From Methylobacterium sp. UNC378MF (GTDB lineage Bacteria; Pseudomonadota; Alphaproteobacteria; Rhizobiales; Beijerinckiaceae): a stretch of DNA of 64,000 nucleotides. Below are positions 1 through 9,500 of this stretch, piece after piece. The notes under the pieces were generated by a model. The model saw nothing but the letters and a program-made list of their open reading frames with translations, did not search any database and was not told the origin of the DNA. The DNA lies in the NCBI RefSeq assembly GCF_900103195.1, contig NZ_FMWU01000007.1:1-64000 (forward strand). Reading direction: 5' to 3'. Position numbers and translations under genes: made by a program. The first letter of the stretch is position 1. Each line of letters begins with the position of its first letter.

Positions 1-179
1 TGCCGCGTGCATCGGCTGGATCCTGTGTTCGCTATGGCCGAGAGTTCTTCCGGATCGGCAGGAGCCGCCTGGATCGACGTTGACGACAAACACACCGCGG
101 GCGCATGTTCGCGGACAGAGACCTGTTGCCCGACCAGCCGTCCTTCCTCGCTACGTAGGACGTTGTCCGAGCGGATATG

Positions 180-715
180 GCCTGGCACGCCGCGCAGGCT
201 GAATAGATCCGAGAGGACATCGATTACATCGTGCGCCTTCAGCTTACGAGATACGCGGATCGCCAGGCACTCACGGGTAAACTCATCAAGTACATTCAGC
301 ATCCGGTACTTGCGACCGTTATGCGTCCGGTGCTCGACGAAGTCGTAGGACCAGACGTGGTCAGGCCGCTCCGGCCGCAGGCGCACACACGAGCCGTCAT
401 TGAGCCAGAGGCGGGCTCGCTTCGGCTGTCGGGCTGGAACCTTGAGCCCCTCCCGCCGCCAGATCCGTTCGACCCGCTTCACGTTGACCGTCCAGCCATC
501 GCGACGCAGCAGCGCGGTGATCCGACGGTAGCCGTAGCGCCCGTACCGGAGAGCCAGGGCGACGATGGCGGCCGTCAGTGGGGCCTCGTCCTCGACCACC
601 ACGGCGCACTTGCGCTGTGTCGAACGGTGCTGGCCCAGAACGCGGCAAGCAAACCGTTCCGACACGCCATGCTCGGCCACGACGTAGTCGACACAAGCCC
701 GGCGGCGAGCCGGGC
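180..715 (-). pseudogene. IS3-family transposase OrfB, 3' truncated
   Basis: Translation in the frame -1 to OrfA gives a continuous OrfB from LSPARRRACVDYVVAEHG, through RYGYRRITALLRRDGW, to VWSYDFVEHRT (first catalytic Asp) and HIRSDN (second Asp). After IRSDN the expected GPEF block and the catalytic Glu region are absent, replaced by unrelated sequence. About 180 of roughly 280 residues remain. It is inactive if the family's DDE triad is required. Either a deletion or an insertion of other DNA at about 180 would explain it. Confidence 0.75.
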
Positions 716-994
716 TCAGAAGTTTCCCGAAGCCGCCTCCTTCAGGATGAGCTTCTCCAGGGTCAGGTCGGAGATCGCCCGGCGGAGGCGCTGGTTCTCA
801 GTTTCCAGAGACTTCAGTCGCCTGACCTGATCTCCCTTCAAGCCGCCGTACTCGGATCGCCAACGATAGTATGTGACCTCCGTCACCTCGATGGATCGAA
901 TTGCTTCAGAGACCTTGCGCCCTTGCGAGACCAAGACATCGACTTGGCGCAGCTTGGCGACGATCTCTTCAGCCGTATGCTTCTTCCGACGCAT
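716..994 (-). CDS. IS3-family transposase OrfA
   Basis: A 92-aa OrfA. It has an N-terminal helix-turn-helix (AEEIVAKLRQ through TYYRWRSEYGG) and a leucine-zipper-like helix (LETENQRLRRAISDLTLEKLILKE), the normal layout for terminal-repeat recognition and multimerisation. In IS3 elements a -1 ribosomal frameshift near the end of OrfA gives the OrfAB transposase, and the OrfB frame does continue past this stop. The gene looks intact, but transposition should fail because OrfB is truncated. Confidence 0.85.
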   Translation of the reverse strand: MRRKKHTAEEIVAKLRQVDVLVSQGRKVSEAIRSIEVTEVTYYRWRSEYGGLKGDQVRRLKSLETENQRLRRAISDLTLEKLILKEAASGNF

Positions 995-1059
995 CTAAAC
1001 ATCCTCCACATGGCGCAAAGCCATACCTCAGGGAGGACCACTTTTCAGGGGGAAGGCCA

Positions 1060-1176
1060 GTTCTCGCCGATCAACTCGACGCAGATGCTGTGCAACAGGT
1101 CGAGGTCGGATTGGTCCTGGTCCTGCGTCTTGGCGGGGCGGCGGGACTTCGACGGGAACGCGACCACTGCGGCCAT
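1060..1176 (-). pseudogene. N-terminal fragment of a small hypothetical gene cut by the IS3 element
   Basis: A minus-strand ATG at 1176 opens a short frame beginning MAAVVAFPSKSRRPAK, followed by an acidic, polar stretch (TQDQDQSDLDLLHSICVELIG). It reads directly into the IS3 terminal repeat at 1059, where it stops after a few residues. The abrupt join at the IS end suggests an interrupted gene and not a natural 41-aa protein. No family recognised. Confidence 0.4.
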
Positions 1177-1457
1177 GGGTGGACACTCCACGCGCGGTCA
1201 TAGCCCCGCGTGACCCATACGCCGGATGAAGCCTAAGCGTTCCGGAGGCCGGCGAACCTAGCCGGCAACCGTTGCCGAGTTGCTACAGAAGGCGGACCCG
1301 ACCGTTCGTGCCCTCGGAGTTCAGGCGATGCCGCCGAGGCCTCAACGCGGAAAGTCCGTACCCGCTAAGTCTGCGCTCAGTCTGCTGCGTCACCGGCTCC
1401 GTCGCGGACGAGCCCTGCGACGGGGCCTCGTTCCGAATGTGCGAGGATCGACCCGGA

Positions 1458-2231
1458 ATGCAGGCGGAACGACGGTCAGCACCGAGCAAGGTACCGGCGG
1501 TGACCCGCGGCTATTGGATCATTAAGATCGTCGCGACGACGCTCGGGGAGGTAGGTGGCAACGCCGTGACGCTGACCCTCGGGCTCGGCTACCTCGCCGG
1601 AACGGCCATCTTCGCCTCCGCCCTGATCGTCCTGCTGGCCGCCCAGTTCCGGGCCGAGCGGTTCAACTCGTTGCTGTACTGGGCGGTGATCACGGCGACG
1701 ACGCTCGCCGGCACGACGCTGGCCGACTTCTGCGACCGCTCGCTGGGCATCGGGTACCCGGGCGGCTCCATCCTGCTCCTCTCGCTGGTCGTCGCCACCC
1801 TTGTCCTCTGGAAGCGGACGCTCGGGACCATCGCCGTCGAGACGGTCCACTCGCCGAAGGCCGAGGGGTTCTACTGGGCGGCCATCATGTTCTCGCAGAC
1901 GCTCGGCACGGCCCTGGGCGATTGGATGGCCGACAGCACGGGGCTCGGCTACAACGGCAGCGCCGCGCTCATCGCCGTCGCCCTGGCGGTCGTCGCCGGC
2001 CTGCACTTCCTGACGAAGGTCTCCCGGCCGCTGCTCTTCTGGGCCGCCTTCGTCCTGACGCGCCCGCTGGGCGCCACCCTCGCCAACTCCCTCGACAAGC
2101 CGGCCGCCAACGGCGGCCTCGGCATCAGCGACATCACGATCTCCGCCGTCCTCGCGGCGGCGATGGTCGCCTGCGTCCTGCTGATCCCGCAGCGGGCGGG
2201 GCACGACCTGGAAGACCGGGAAGCGGCCTGA
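1458..2231 (+). CDS. COG4705-type membrane protein, paralogue 1
   Basis: A hydrophobic 257-aa protein with about eight membrane segments and no recognised enzyme motif. It contains four repeats of an aromatic-Trp start, a (T/Q/R)xLG turn and usually an acidic residue (TTLGEVGGN, TTLAGTTLAD, QTLGTALGD, RPLGATLAN), three of them followed by a GxGYxGG-like loop. In this copy the Asp is replaced by Asn in the first and last repeats. It begins KVPAVTRGYWIIKIVATTL like its two paralogues at 2267 and 5696. The ATG at 1458 was chosen over 1437 because the conserved region starts soon after it and a GAGG lies upstream. Function unknown. The next paralogue starts 35 bp downstream. Confidence 0.75.
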   Translation: MQAERRSAPSKVPAVTRGYWIIKIVATTLGEVGGNAVTLTLGLGYLAGTAIFASALIVLLAAQFRAERFNSLLYWAVITATTLAGTTLADFCDRSLGIGYPGGSILLLSLVVATLVLWKRTLGTIAVETVHSPKAEGFYWAAIMFSQTLGTALGDWMADSTGLGYNGSAALIAVALAVVAGLHFLTKVSRPLLFWAAFVLTRPLGATLANSLDKPAANGGLGISDITISAVLAAAMVACVLLIPQRAGHDLEDREAA

Positions 2232-2266
2232 CGCCGGCATCCCTCACGAACATCGGAAGGCAGCCC

Positions 2267-3043
2267 ATGGACGACGCCCATCGACAGGCCCTGAGCAAGG
2301 TGCCGGCAGTCACCCTCGGCTTCTGGGTCGTCAAGATCCTGGCGACGACCCTCGGCGAGACCGGCGGCGACACCGTCACGATGACCCTCGGCTGGGGGTA
2401 CCTCGCGGGGACGGCCTTGTTCGCCGCGCTGCTCCTGGCCCTCGTCGCCGCGCAGATCGTGGCACACCGGTTTAACCCGGTCCTCTACTGGGCGACCATC
2501 ATCGCCTCGACCACGTTCGGCACGACCATGGCGGACTTCGCCGACCGGTCCCTCGGGATCGGTTACGCCGGCGGCTCGGCCCTGCTCCTCGCCTGCCTCG
2601 CTGCGGTGCTCGGGGCCTGGTACGCCTCCGAGCGCACCCTCTCGGTCGACACCGTCTCGTCCCCGCGCGTCGAGGCGTTCTACTGGGGGGCCATCACCTT
2701 CTCCCAGACCCTCGGCACCGCGCTCGGCGATTGGCTCGCCGACACCAACGGCCTCGGCTACGAGGGCGGGGCGCTCGTCTTCGGCGCGGCCCTCGCCGTG
2801 GTGGTCGCGCTGTACTACGGGACCCGGGTCTCCCGGGTCGGGCTGTTCTGGGCTGCCTTCATCCTGACGCGGCCCCTCGGGGCGATGGTCGGCGATTTCC
2901 TGGACAAGCCGCTGGCGGAGGGCGGCATGAACCTCAGCCGACCGCTGGCGTCCGGCGTCCTCGCGGCCCTCATCGTCCTGCTCGTCGTGTTGCTGCCCCA
3001 GCGCCCGGGCCGGCATCCCCACGCCGAGGCCTTGAACCGGTGA
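2267..3043 (+). CDS. COG4705-type membrane protein, paralogue 2
   Basis: 258 aa, an integral membrane protein with about eight helices. The four internal repeats are clearest here: TTLGETGGD, TTFGTTMAD, QTLGTALGD and RPLGAMVGD, each about 55-60 residues apart and each with one Asp. The first three are followed by GWGYLAGTAL, GIGYAGGSAL and GLGYEGGAL loops. GGAAGG stands six bases before the ATG. It probably forms an operon with the upstream paralogue. It is convergent with a histidine kinase, a common genomic partner of this family. No function is established; the repeated membrane Asp residues suggest ion or small-solute handling, which is inference. Confidence 0.8.
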   Translation: MDDAHRQALSKVPAVTLGFWVVKILATTLGETGGDTVTMTLGWGYLAGTALFAALLLALVAAQIVAHRFNPVLYWATIIASTTFGTTMADFADRSLGIGYAGGSALLLACLAAVLGAWYASERTLSVDTVSSPRVEAFYWGAITFSQTLGTALGDWLADTNGLGYEGGALVFGAALAVVVALYYGTRVSRVGLFWAAFILTRPLGAMVGDFLDKPLAEGGMNLSRPLASGVLAALIVLLVVLLPQRPGRHPHAEALNR

Positions 3044-3080
3044 ACGCGGACCGGCCCCACCCCCATGCCGGCTGCGGTGC

Positions 3081-4412
3081 TTACGGGATGACGGCGGAAT
3101 CGGATCGGGCCTCGCTCGCGGCGGGGATCCGCACGGTCGCCACGAGGCCGTGGGGCCGGTCGGTCCGGTTCGCGAGCACGACGGAGCCCCCGCATGTTTC
3201 CGCGACGCTCCGGACGATGGACAGCCCAAGGCCTGTGCCCTCGGTCTCGACGTGGCCGCCGCGCACGAACGGATCGAGGATGCGGTCGATTTCGTCGGCC
3301 GCGATGCCCGGGCCGTCGTCGGTCGCCCGGAAGACCGCGAAGCCGGCCTCCGCATAGACCTCGACATCGATCCGACCGCCCACCGGCGTGTGCCGCAGCG
3401 CGTTGTCGAGCAGGTTGCGGATCATCACGCGCAGGCTGGTCGGGTCCGCCCTGACGTCCGCCGGCTCGATGCGGCTGAAGCCGAGGTCGGTCGACCTCTC
3501 GTCGGCGACAGGGATCATGGCGGCGACCACGTCCCGGGCCGCCGCGTCGAGCGACGTCCCTGCGGTGGCGGCCGCCGTGCCTTCCTCGTACCGGGCGAGG
3601 GACAAAAGCTGTTCGAGAAGGTGGCCGAGACGCCGGATGCCACCCTGGAGCGCGGCCAAGCGGGGAAGGGCCTCCGCCGGCATGCCGAGCCGCGACAGAT
3701 TCTCCGCCTGGACGGTCAGCGCCGTGACCGGGGTCCGAAGCTCGTGCGCGGCGTCGGCGACGAAGCGGCGGCGATGCTCGACCATCTCGCCGACGCGCCC
3801 GAGGAGCCGGTTGATCGCATCGATGAAGGGCAGGAGCTCGACCGCCACCCCCTCGGCCGGCAGGGTTCGCAGGTCGTCCGGGGGCCGTGCGTCGAGACGT
3901 CCGGCGAGGACCGACAGCGGCCTGAAGCTCGCCTGGATGATCACACCGACCAGCAGGAGCAGGCAGGGCAACAGCAGCAACAGGGGAACGAGCGTCTGGA
4001 GGAGCGTGTCCCTGACGCGCTCGTCCCGGCTCGCGGTCGATTGGGCGATTCCGACGCGTTTGCCGTCCGGGCGCGTTCGGACCAGGAGCCGCCACCGTGC
4101 GCCACCCTTCCCGACCGTCGAGATCCCGTCGGGGGTGTCGCCCGGGACCCCCGCCAGGGGCGAGCCCGGACGGACGGCCCCCAGGACCTCGATGACGACG
4201 CGGAACTCCGGTTCGTCCTGGGCGTCGGTCAGGTCGAGGCCCGTGCCGCCCGCCTGGACTGCGAACCGGTCGACCTGGTGCAGGACGGCGTCCTGGAGTT
4301 CCGTGGCCTCCTCGGCGGCGCGACGGTACGACAGCAGCCCGAAACCGATGTTCGTGCCGACGACGAGCACCGACAGTCCGACGAACAGGCGGGCCCGGAC
4401 CGAGCGCATCAC
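3081..4412 (-). CDS. Two-component sensor histidine kinase, QseC-like
   Basis: 443 aa. TM1 is at about residues 8-27 and TM2 at about 138-162 (a run of Leu), enclosing a periplasmic loop of about 110 residues. A HAMP-like linker follows, then the HisKA phospho-acceptor DAAHELRTP (His about 223) and a HATPase domain with NLLDNAL (N box), DDGPGI (G1) and GTGLGLSIV (G2). It overlaps the response regulator stop by 4 bp when the GTG at 4412 is used, or by one base with the ATG at 4409. It should phosphorylate that regulator. The signal is unknown; the COG4705 neighbours and the RND pump are possible targets. Confidence 0.9.
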   Translation of the reverse strand: MMRSVRARLFVGLSVLVVGTNIGFGLLSYRRAAEEATELQDAVLHQVDRFAVQAGGTGLDLTDAQDEPEFRVVIEVLGAVRPGSPLAGVPGDTPDGISTVGKGGARWRLLVRTRPDGKRVGIAQSTASRDERVRDTLLQTLVPLLLLLPCLLLLVGVIIQASFRPLSVLAGRLDARPPDDLRTLPAEGVAVELLPFIDAINRLLGRVGEMVEHRRRFVADAAHELRTPVTALTVQAENLSRLGMPAEALPRLAALQGGIRRLGHLLEQLLSLARYEEGTAAATAGTSLDAAARDVVAAMIPVADERSTDLGFSRIEPADVRADPTSLRVMIRNLLDNALRHTPVGGRIDVEVYAEAGFAVFRATDDGPGIAADEIDRILDPFVRGGHVETEGTGLGLSIVRSVAETCGGSVVLANRTDRPHGLVATVRIPAASEARSDSAVIP

Positions 4413-5071
4413 GTCGGCCGGTCCACCATCCAGCCGACCCCGCGGACGTTGCGGATGACGGCGTTGCCGAGCTTGCGGCGCACGGCGTGGATGAGGAACT
4501 CGACGGCGTTGCTCTCGACCTCCTCGTTCCAGCCGTAAATGCGCCCCTCCAGGTCATGGCGCGACAGGATCGCGCCGGGGCGATGCATGAGAGCCTGCAG
4601 GCAGGCGAATTCCCGCGCCGTCAGGCGGCAGGCGGTGTCGCCGGTCCGGGCCTCGAAGGTGGACGGGTCGAGGCTGACGACGCCGTTGTCGAGCAGCGGC
4701 GCCGCCGCGCCGCGCGGACGGCGCAGGACCGCCCTCATCCGGGCGAGCAACTCACCTGGCTCGAATGGCTTCGTGACGAAGTCGTCGGCGCCGACGTCGA
4801 GGCCGCCGATGCGGTCGTCCAGCCCGTCGCGCGCGGTGACGATGATGACGGGCATGGTCGCGCCGTTCGTTCGCAGGCGCCGCAGGACGGACATCCCGTC
4901 GTCGCCCGGGAGGCCGAGGTCGAGGAGGACGATGTCGTAGGCCTCGGTCGCCGTGGCATCCTGGGCGGACGCGCCGTCACGGACCCAGTCGACCGCGTAG
5001 GCCGCGTCCCGCAACGCCTGCTGGAGCGCGGCCCCGATCATCCTGTCATCCTCGACGAGGAGAACCCGCAT
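4409..5071 (-). CDS. OmpR/QseB-type response regulator
   Basis: 220 aa. The receiver domain shows VLLVEDD (acidic pocket), DIVLLDLGLPGDDG (phospho-Asp about 51), TARD (Thr switch) and DDFVTKPF (Lys). The C-terminal winged helix (LTAREFACLQALMHRPGAI through VRGVGWMVDR) is the OmpR DNA-binding form. MRVLLVEDD at 5071 was taken as the start; an in-frame ATG at 5083 would add four residues. It is translationally coupled to the kinase downstream. Probable targets are the neighbouring membrane genes, by inference from position. Confidence 0.9.
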   Translation of the reverse strand: MRVLLVEDDRMIGAALQQALRDAAYAVDWVRDGASAQDATATEAYDIVLLDLGLPGDDGMSVLRRLRTNGATMPVIIVTARDGLDDRIGGLDVGADDFVTKPFEPGELLARMRAVLRRPRGAAAPLLDNGVVSLDPSTFEARTGDTACRLTAREFACLQALMHRPGAILSRHDLEGRIYGWNEEVESNAVEFLIHAVRRKLGNAVIRNVRGVGWMVDRPT

Positions 5072-5148
5072 CGTCCCATCCATCCCGTCGCCGCACGGCG
5101 CGGCGTTCTTCCTCAGGCAGCCGAAGGCCCGCGCCGCCGACGGCCTCC

Positions 5149-5541
5149 TCAGCCAACCGCGTTCATGGTCTGCACGAGGTCGGCGAGCGCGACCTTGCAG
5201 GCCGCGGCGGCCGGCGCCGAGGCACGCAGCGCGTCGAGGGCGCGGTCGATGGCCTTGTCGACCTTGTGCCAATCCGCCGCCGCCCGGGGCTTCAAGCCGG
5301 CCTCGGCCTCGTCCCACTGCGTTTCCAGATCCTTGATCCGCGCCTTGGCGGCGGCGAGATCGCCCTTGTCGACGAGGGCCTGGGTGTCGACCGCGATGGC
5401 CTTGAACTGGCCCAGGTCGCCCAGCTTCGATGCGGCGGCCTGCGCGGTGCCGAACGAGGGGCCGGCCCAGCCTTCCGCTTGCAGATACACGGAGGTGAAG
5501 GCCAGGATTGCGGCGGCGCAGGCGACGGTCTTGACGGTCAT
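5149..5541 (-). CDS. Secreted hypothetical helical protein
   Basis: 130 aa. Residues 1-22 look like a signal peptide ([22 protein letters not shown]). The mature part is mainly helical and alanine-rich, with charged repeats ([23 protein letters not shown]) and one remaining Cys near the C-terminus ([11 protein letters not shown]). GAGGAGCG stands a few bases before the ATG. It sits between a COG4705 paralogue and the two-component genes on the same strand, so it may be the periplasmic partner or sensor input of that system. No family was recognised by eye. Confidence 0.65.
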   Translation of the reverse strand: MTVKTVACAAAILAFTSVYLQAEGWAGPSFGTAQAAASKLGDLGQFKAIAVDTQALVDKGDLAAAKARIKDLETQWDEAEAGLKPRAAADWHKVDKAIDRALDALRASAPAAAACKVALADLVQTMNAVG

Positions 5542-5695
5542 GGAAAGCGCTCCTCTCGAACCGATGCCCGTATCCGGACATCGTGGCCCGTCTGCTCCCC
5601 TTCACTTAGTCCCCGCTTAGGGGTGGAGAGCGCCCGCGTTCGGCGGCGGCCAGCCTTCTCGGCCCCGTCCCGGGGAAGGACACCGACCGGCGCGG

Positions 5696-6487
5696 TCACG
5701 CCCGCTGCGCGGTGCGCGCGGCTCCGGCCGGCGCGGCGTTGAAGGTCACGAAGGCGACCAGGGCGACGATGACGCTCAGGAACACGAGGCTCGTGACGAC
5801 GGTGCCGAAGCCGAGCCCCCCGTACTCCCGGGATTGGGAGAGCAGGTCCCCGAGGGCCGCGCCGAGCGGACGGGTCAGGACGTAGGCGACCCAGAAAGTC
5901 AGGACGGCGCCGGCTCCGAGACGACGGGCCAGGGCCGTCGCGGCGATCAACGATCCGAAGGCGACGACGCCCCAGTCGAAGCCGAGCCCCAGCGCCTCCG
6001 TAGCGAGGTCGCCCGCCGCCGTGCCGAGCGCGAAGGTGAGCAGGATGGCGAGCCAGTAGAAGCCCTCGCGCCTCCGGGTCACGATGGTGCGGATCGAGAG
6101 CGTGCCCTCGAACGCGTGCCAGAGCGCGAAGGTCGCCGAGAGGGCGACGGCGAAGGCTGCGGTGCTGGCGTAGAGGCTCACTTCCAGCTTGTCCGTCAGG
6201 AAGTCGGTCAGTTGCGTGCCGACGATGCTGACCAGCAAGACCGTGAGCCAGTAGATCCACGGCACGTAGCGGCGCGTGCGGGCCTGGAGGGCCAGCGCGG
6301 CGGCCAGAAGCGACACCATGATGGCGCCGGTGACCGCGGTCCCCAGGCCGACATGGACGGCGAGGTAGTCGGCGCCGGTCTCGCCGACCGTGGTCGACAT
6401 GATCTTGATGACCCAGAAGATCAGCGTGGCCTGCGGGACCTTGTTCAGCATGCGCGCGGAAGCGCTCACCGTCGGTGTCATCGCCAT
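5696..6487 (-). CDS. COG4705-type membrane protein, paralogue 3
   Basis: 263 aa, an integral membrane protein with the same four-repeat plan as the two plus-strand paralogues: TTVGETGADYL, SIVGTQLTDFL, FALGTAAGDLA and RPLGAALGDLL. It is more diverged and keeps an acidic residue in all four repeats. The first ATG (6487) lies directly after AAGGGGA; the second ATG two codons later (6481) has better spacing and may be the true start. It stands 111 bp downstream of the RND permease and upstream of the secreted protein and the two-component pair. Function unknown. Confidence 0.75.
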   Translation of the reverse strand: MAMTPTVSASARMLNKVPQATLIFWVIKIMSTTVGETGADYLAVHVGLGTAVTGAIMVSLLAAALALQARTRRYVPWIYWLTVLLVSIVGTQLTDFLTDKLEVSLYASTAAFAVALSATFALWHAFEGTLSIRTIVTRRREGFYWLAILLTFALGTAAGDLATEALGLGFDWGVVAFGSLIAATALARRLGAGAVLTFWVAYVLTRPLGAALGDLLSQSREYGGLGFGTVVTSLVFLSVIVALVAFVTFNAAPAGAARTAQRA

Positions 6488-6552
6488 TCCCCTTCGGTCT
6501 GCATCGGGTGACGCGAGGGTCAGGGAAGCGGCTTAGGCGTGGCTTAGGGGCT

Positions 6553-6572
6553 CGGGGCGCACCGGCGCCCCG
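6553..6572 (-). terminator. GC hairpin after the RND pump gene
   Basis: CGGGGCGC and GCGCCCCG form a perfect 8-bp stem with a 4-nt loop, 27 bp beyond the permease stop on the minus strand. There is no T tract, so it may be a weak terminator or an mRNA-stability hairpin. Confidence 0.4.
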
Positions 6573-6598
6573 CATCGTGGATCGCCGGCGAACGACGG

Positions 6599-9500
6599 TC
6601 ATCGCGCCTCGACCGCCGGGCGCCCTGCCTCGGTCGGCCGGCGCCGGGTGAGCGCCAGCCTGAGCCTGTCCATGTAGAGGTAGACGACTGGCGTGGTGAA
6701 CAGCGTCAGCACCTGGCTGACGGCGAGGCCACCGACGATCGCGTAGCCGAGCGGCTGGCGGATCTCCGAGCCGGTCCCGGTGCCCAGCATCAGGGGGACG
6801 CCGCCGAGCAGGGCGCACAGCGTCGTCATCAGGATCGGGCGGAAGCGCAGCAGGCAGGCCTCGTGGATGGCCGCCTCCGGAGACTTGCCGCCCTCGCGCT
6901 CTGCCACGATGGCGACGTCGACCAGCATGATGCCGTTCTTCTTCACGATGCCGATGAGCAGGATGATCCCGATGATGCCGATCATGTCGAGCGGCCGCCC
7001 GACCAGCATCAGCGTCGCCAGCGCGCCGAGGCCGGCCGAGGGCAGGGTCGACAGGATGGTCAGCGGGTGGATTGTGCTCTCGTAGAGCACCCCCAGGATC
7101 ACGTAGACCGCGAACAGGGCCGCCAGGATCAGCGGCGGCGTCGAGCCGAGCGAGGTCTGGAAAGCCTGGGCGTTGCCCTGGAACGCGGTCGCCACGGAGG
7201 ACGGCATGTGCAGGTCGGCGGCCGCCTTCTGCACGGCCGCGACCGCCGCGCCGATGGTGGCGCCCGGGGCGAGGTTGAAGCTCAGGGTCACGGACGGGAA
7301 CTGGCCCTGGTGGTTGACCACCGCCGGCATCGTGCCGGTCTCGATCCTGGCGATCTGGCTGAGCGGCACGGAGGTGTTGTCCTGCGACCGGACGTAGATC
7401 CGCTGCAGGGCGTTGGGCCCGAGCTGGTAGTGCGGGTCGACCTCCAGGATGACGTAGTAGTAGTTCAGCGGCAGATAGATGCGCGCCACGTGGCGCTGCC
7501 CGAACGCGTCGTAAAGCGTGTTGTCGACGGCGGCCGGGTCGATGCCGAGGCGCGAGGCGGCCGTGCGGTCGACCACGACGTTGAGCATCCGCGCCGCCGA
7601 CTGCTGGTCGCTGGCGACCGCTGTCAGCTCGGGCAGCTTCCGCAGCGCGTCGAGCAGCTTCGGGCCGTAGTGTTCGAGCTCCGACTGGTCGATGTCGGTC
7701 ATGGTGAACTGGTACTGGGTCTTCGAGACGACGGCGCCGATGGTGATGTCCTGGGCGGCCTGCATGTAGACCTTCATGCCCTGGACCTGGTCGAGGGCCT
7801 TGGACAGGCGGGCGATCACCTGGTCGGCGGTGACGTTCCGCTCGGTGTCCGGCTTCAGCGTGATGAAGACGCGGCCGTTGTTCTCCGTCACGGTCGGACC
7901 GCCGGGGCCGATGTAGCCGGCGACGTCCGCCACCGCCGGATCCTTCATGATGATGCCGAGGATGGCTTGCTGGCGCTGCTTCATGCCCTCGGGCGAGACG
8001 TCCTGGGCCGCCTCGCTGATACCGACGATCAGGCCCGTGTCCTGCTGCGGGAAGAAGCCCTTGGGGATCGTCCAGAACAGGTAGCCGGTGAGCGCCACCG
8101 TGCCGAAGAAGGTCAGCAGCGTGACGAAGCGGTAGCGCAGGGCCAACTTCAACCCGTCGTCGTAGCGCGCGGTCAGCCAAGTGAAGAAGCCCTCCAGCCA
8201 GCGCGATAGCCGTCCCGGGGCCTTCTCCTCGCCGCCCGGGAGGAGCCGGGCGCACATCATCGGCGTGAGCGTCAGCGACACGATGACCGAGACGAGGATC
8301 GACACCGCCACGGTCACCGCGAACTCGCGGAACATCAGCCCGACGACGCCGCCCATCAGGAACAGCGGGATGAACACCGCCACGAGCGAGATCGAGATCG
8401 ACAGGATCGTGAAGCCGATCTCACCGGCCCCGTCGAGCGCCGCCTGCATCGGGCTGGCGCCCTCCTCGATATGGCGGACGATGTTCTCGACCATGACGAT
8501 GGCGTCGTCGACCACGAAGCCGATGGCGATGGTCAGCGCCATCAGCGACAGGTTGTCGAGGCTGTAGCCCAGCACGTACATCACCGCGAAGGTGCCCACG
8601 AGGGAGATCGGCACCGACACGGCGGGGATCACCGTCGCCCAGAGCCTGCGCAGGAACAGGGCGATGACGCCGACCACCAGCACGATGGTCAGGAGCAGGG
8701 TGAACTGCACGTCCTTGACGCTGGCCTGGATGGTCTGGGTCCGGTCCGAGGTGATCCGCACGTCGATGCCCGGCGGCAGCGAGGCCTGGAGCTGCGGCAG
8801 CGCCTTCTTGATGGCCGCCACCGTCGCGATGACGTTGGCGCCGGGTGCCCGCTGCACGGCGAGCGCCACGGCCGGCTTCTCGCCGACCCAACCGGCGATG
8901 GTGACGTCCTGGGGCGCCTTCACCGCGCGCCCAAGGTCCCGGACCCGGATCGGGGCCCCATCGCGGTAGGCGACGATGGCGTCCTCGAAGCCGGCGGCCG
9001 TCGTGATCTGGTCGTTGCTCTGCAGGGCCACGGCCTGCTGGCCGCCGTAGAGCTGCCCCTTGGGCTGCAGCACGGTCAGGTTCGAGAGGGCGGTCCGCAC
9101 CGTCTCGAAATCGAGGTTCTCGGCAGCGAGCTGGGCCGGGTTGACCTGGATGCGGATGGCCGGGCTCTGCAGGCCACCGACGCCGACGAGGCCGACCCCC
9201 GGGATCTGCGAGATCTTCTGGGCCATGAGCGAGTAGGCGTAGTCGCTCACGGTCGTGATCGGGAACACGTCCGACGACATGGCGATCAGGAGGATCGGCA
9301 CGTCGGCCGGGTTGGTCTTGCGGTAGGTCGGCGGGTTGAGGAGCGCCGCCGGCAACTGGCCCTGCGTGGCGTTGATGGCCGCCTGCACGTCGGAGGCGAC
9401 CGAGTCGATGGTCCGGCCCCGGTCGAATTGCAGCGAGACCTGGGTGAAGCCCGTCCCGCTGCTCGACGTCATCTGGGTGAGGCCGGGGATCTGGCCGAAC

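Larger units (their letters stand above)
180..1059 (-). mobile_element. IS3-family insertion sequence, truncated
   Basis: The element reads right to left. Its intact end is near 1059, where the minus strand starts TGGCCTTCCCCCTGAAAAG, a typical IS3 terminal repeat beginning with TG. OrfA and a -1 frame OrfB follow. The OrfB homology stops abruptly near 180, right after the IRSDN motif that carries the second catalytic Asp, so the distal third and the other terminal repeat are missing. What lies in 1-179 is not recognised and may belong to another element. The IS407-type assignment rests on OrfA resemblance only. Confidence 0.8.

Noticed and set aside
1..179. Frames to the left of the IS3 truncation
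   Set aside because: None gives a recognisable protein; too short to call without sequence beyond the edge.
5538..8255. Minus-strand frame of 905 codons
   Set aside because: It overlaps the RND permease and COG4705 genes in another frame on the same strand; low-complexity product.
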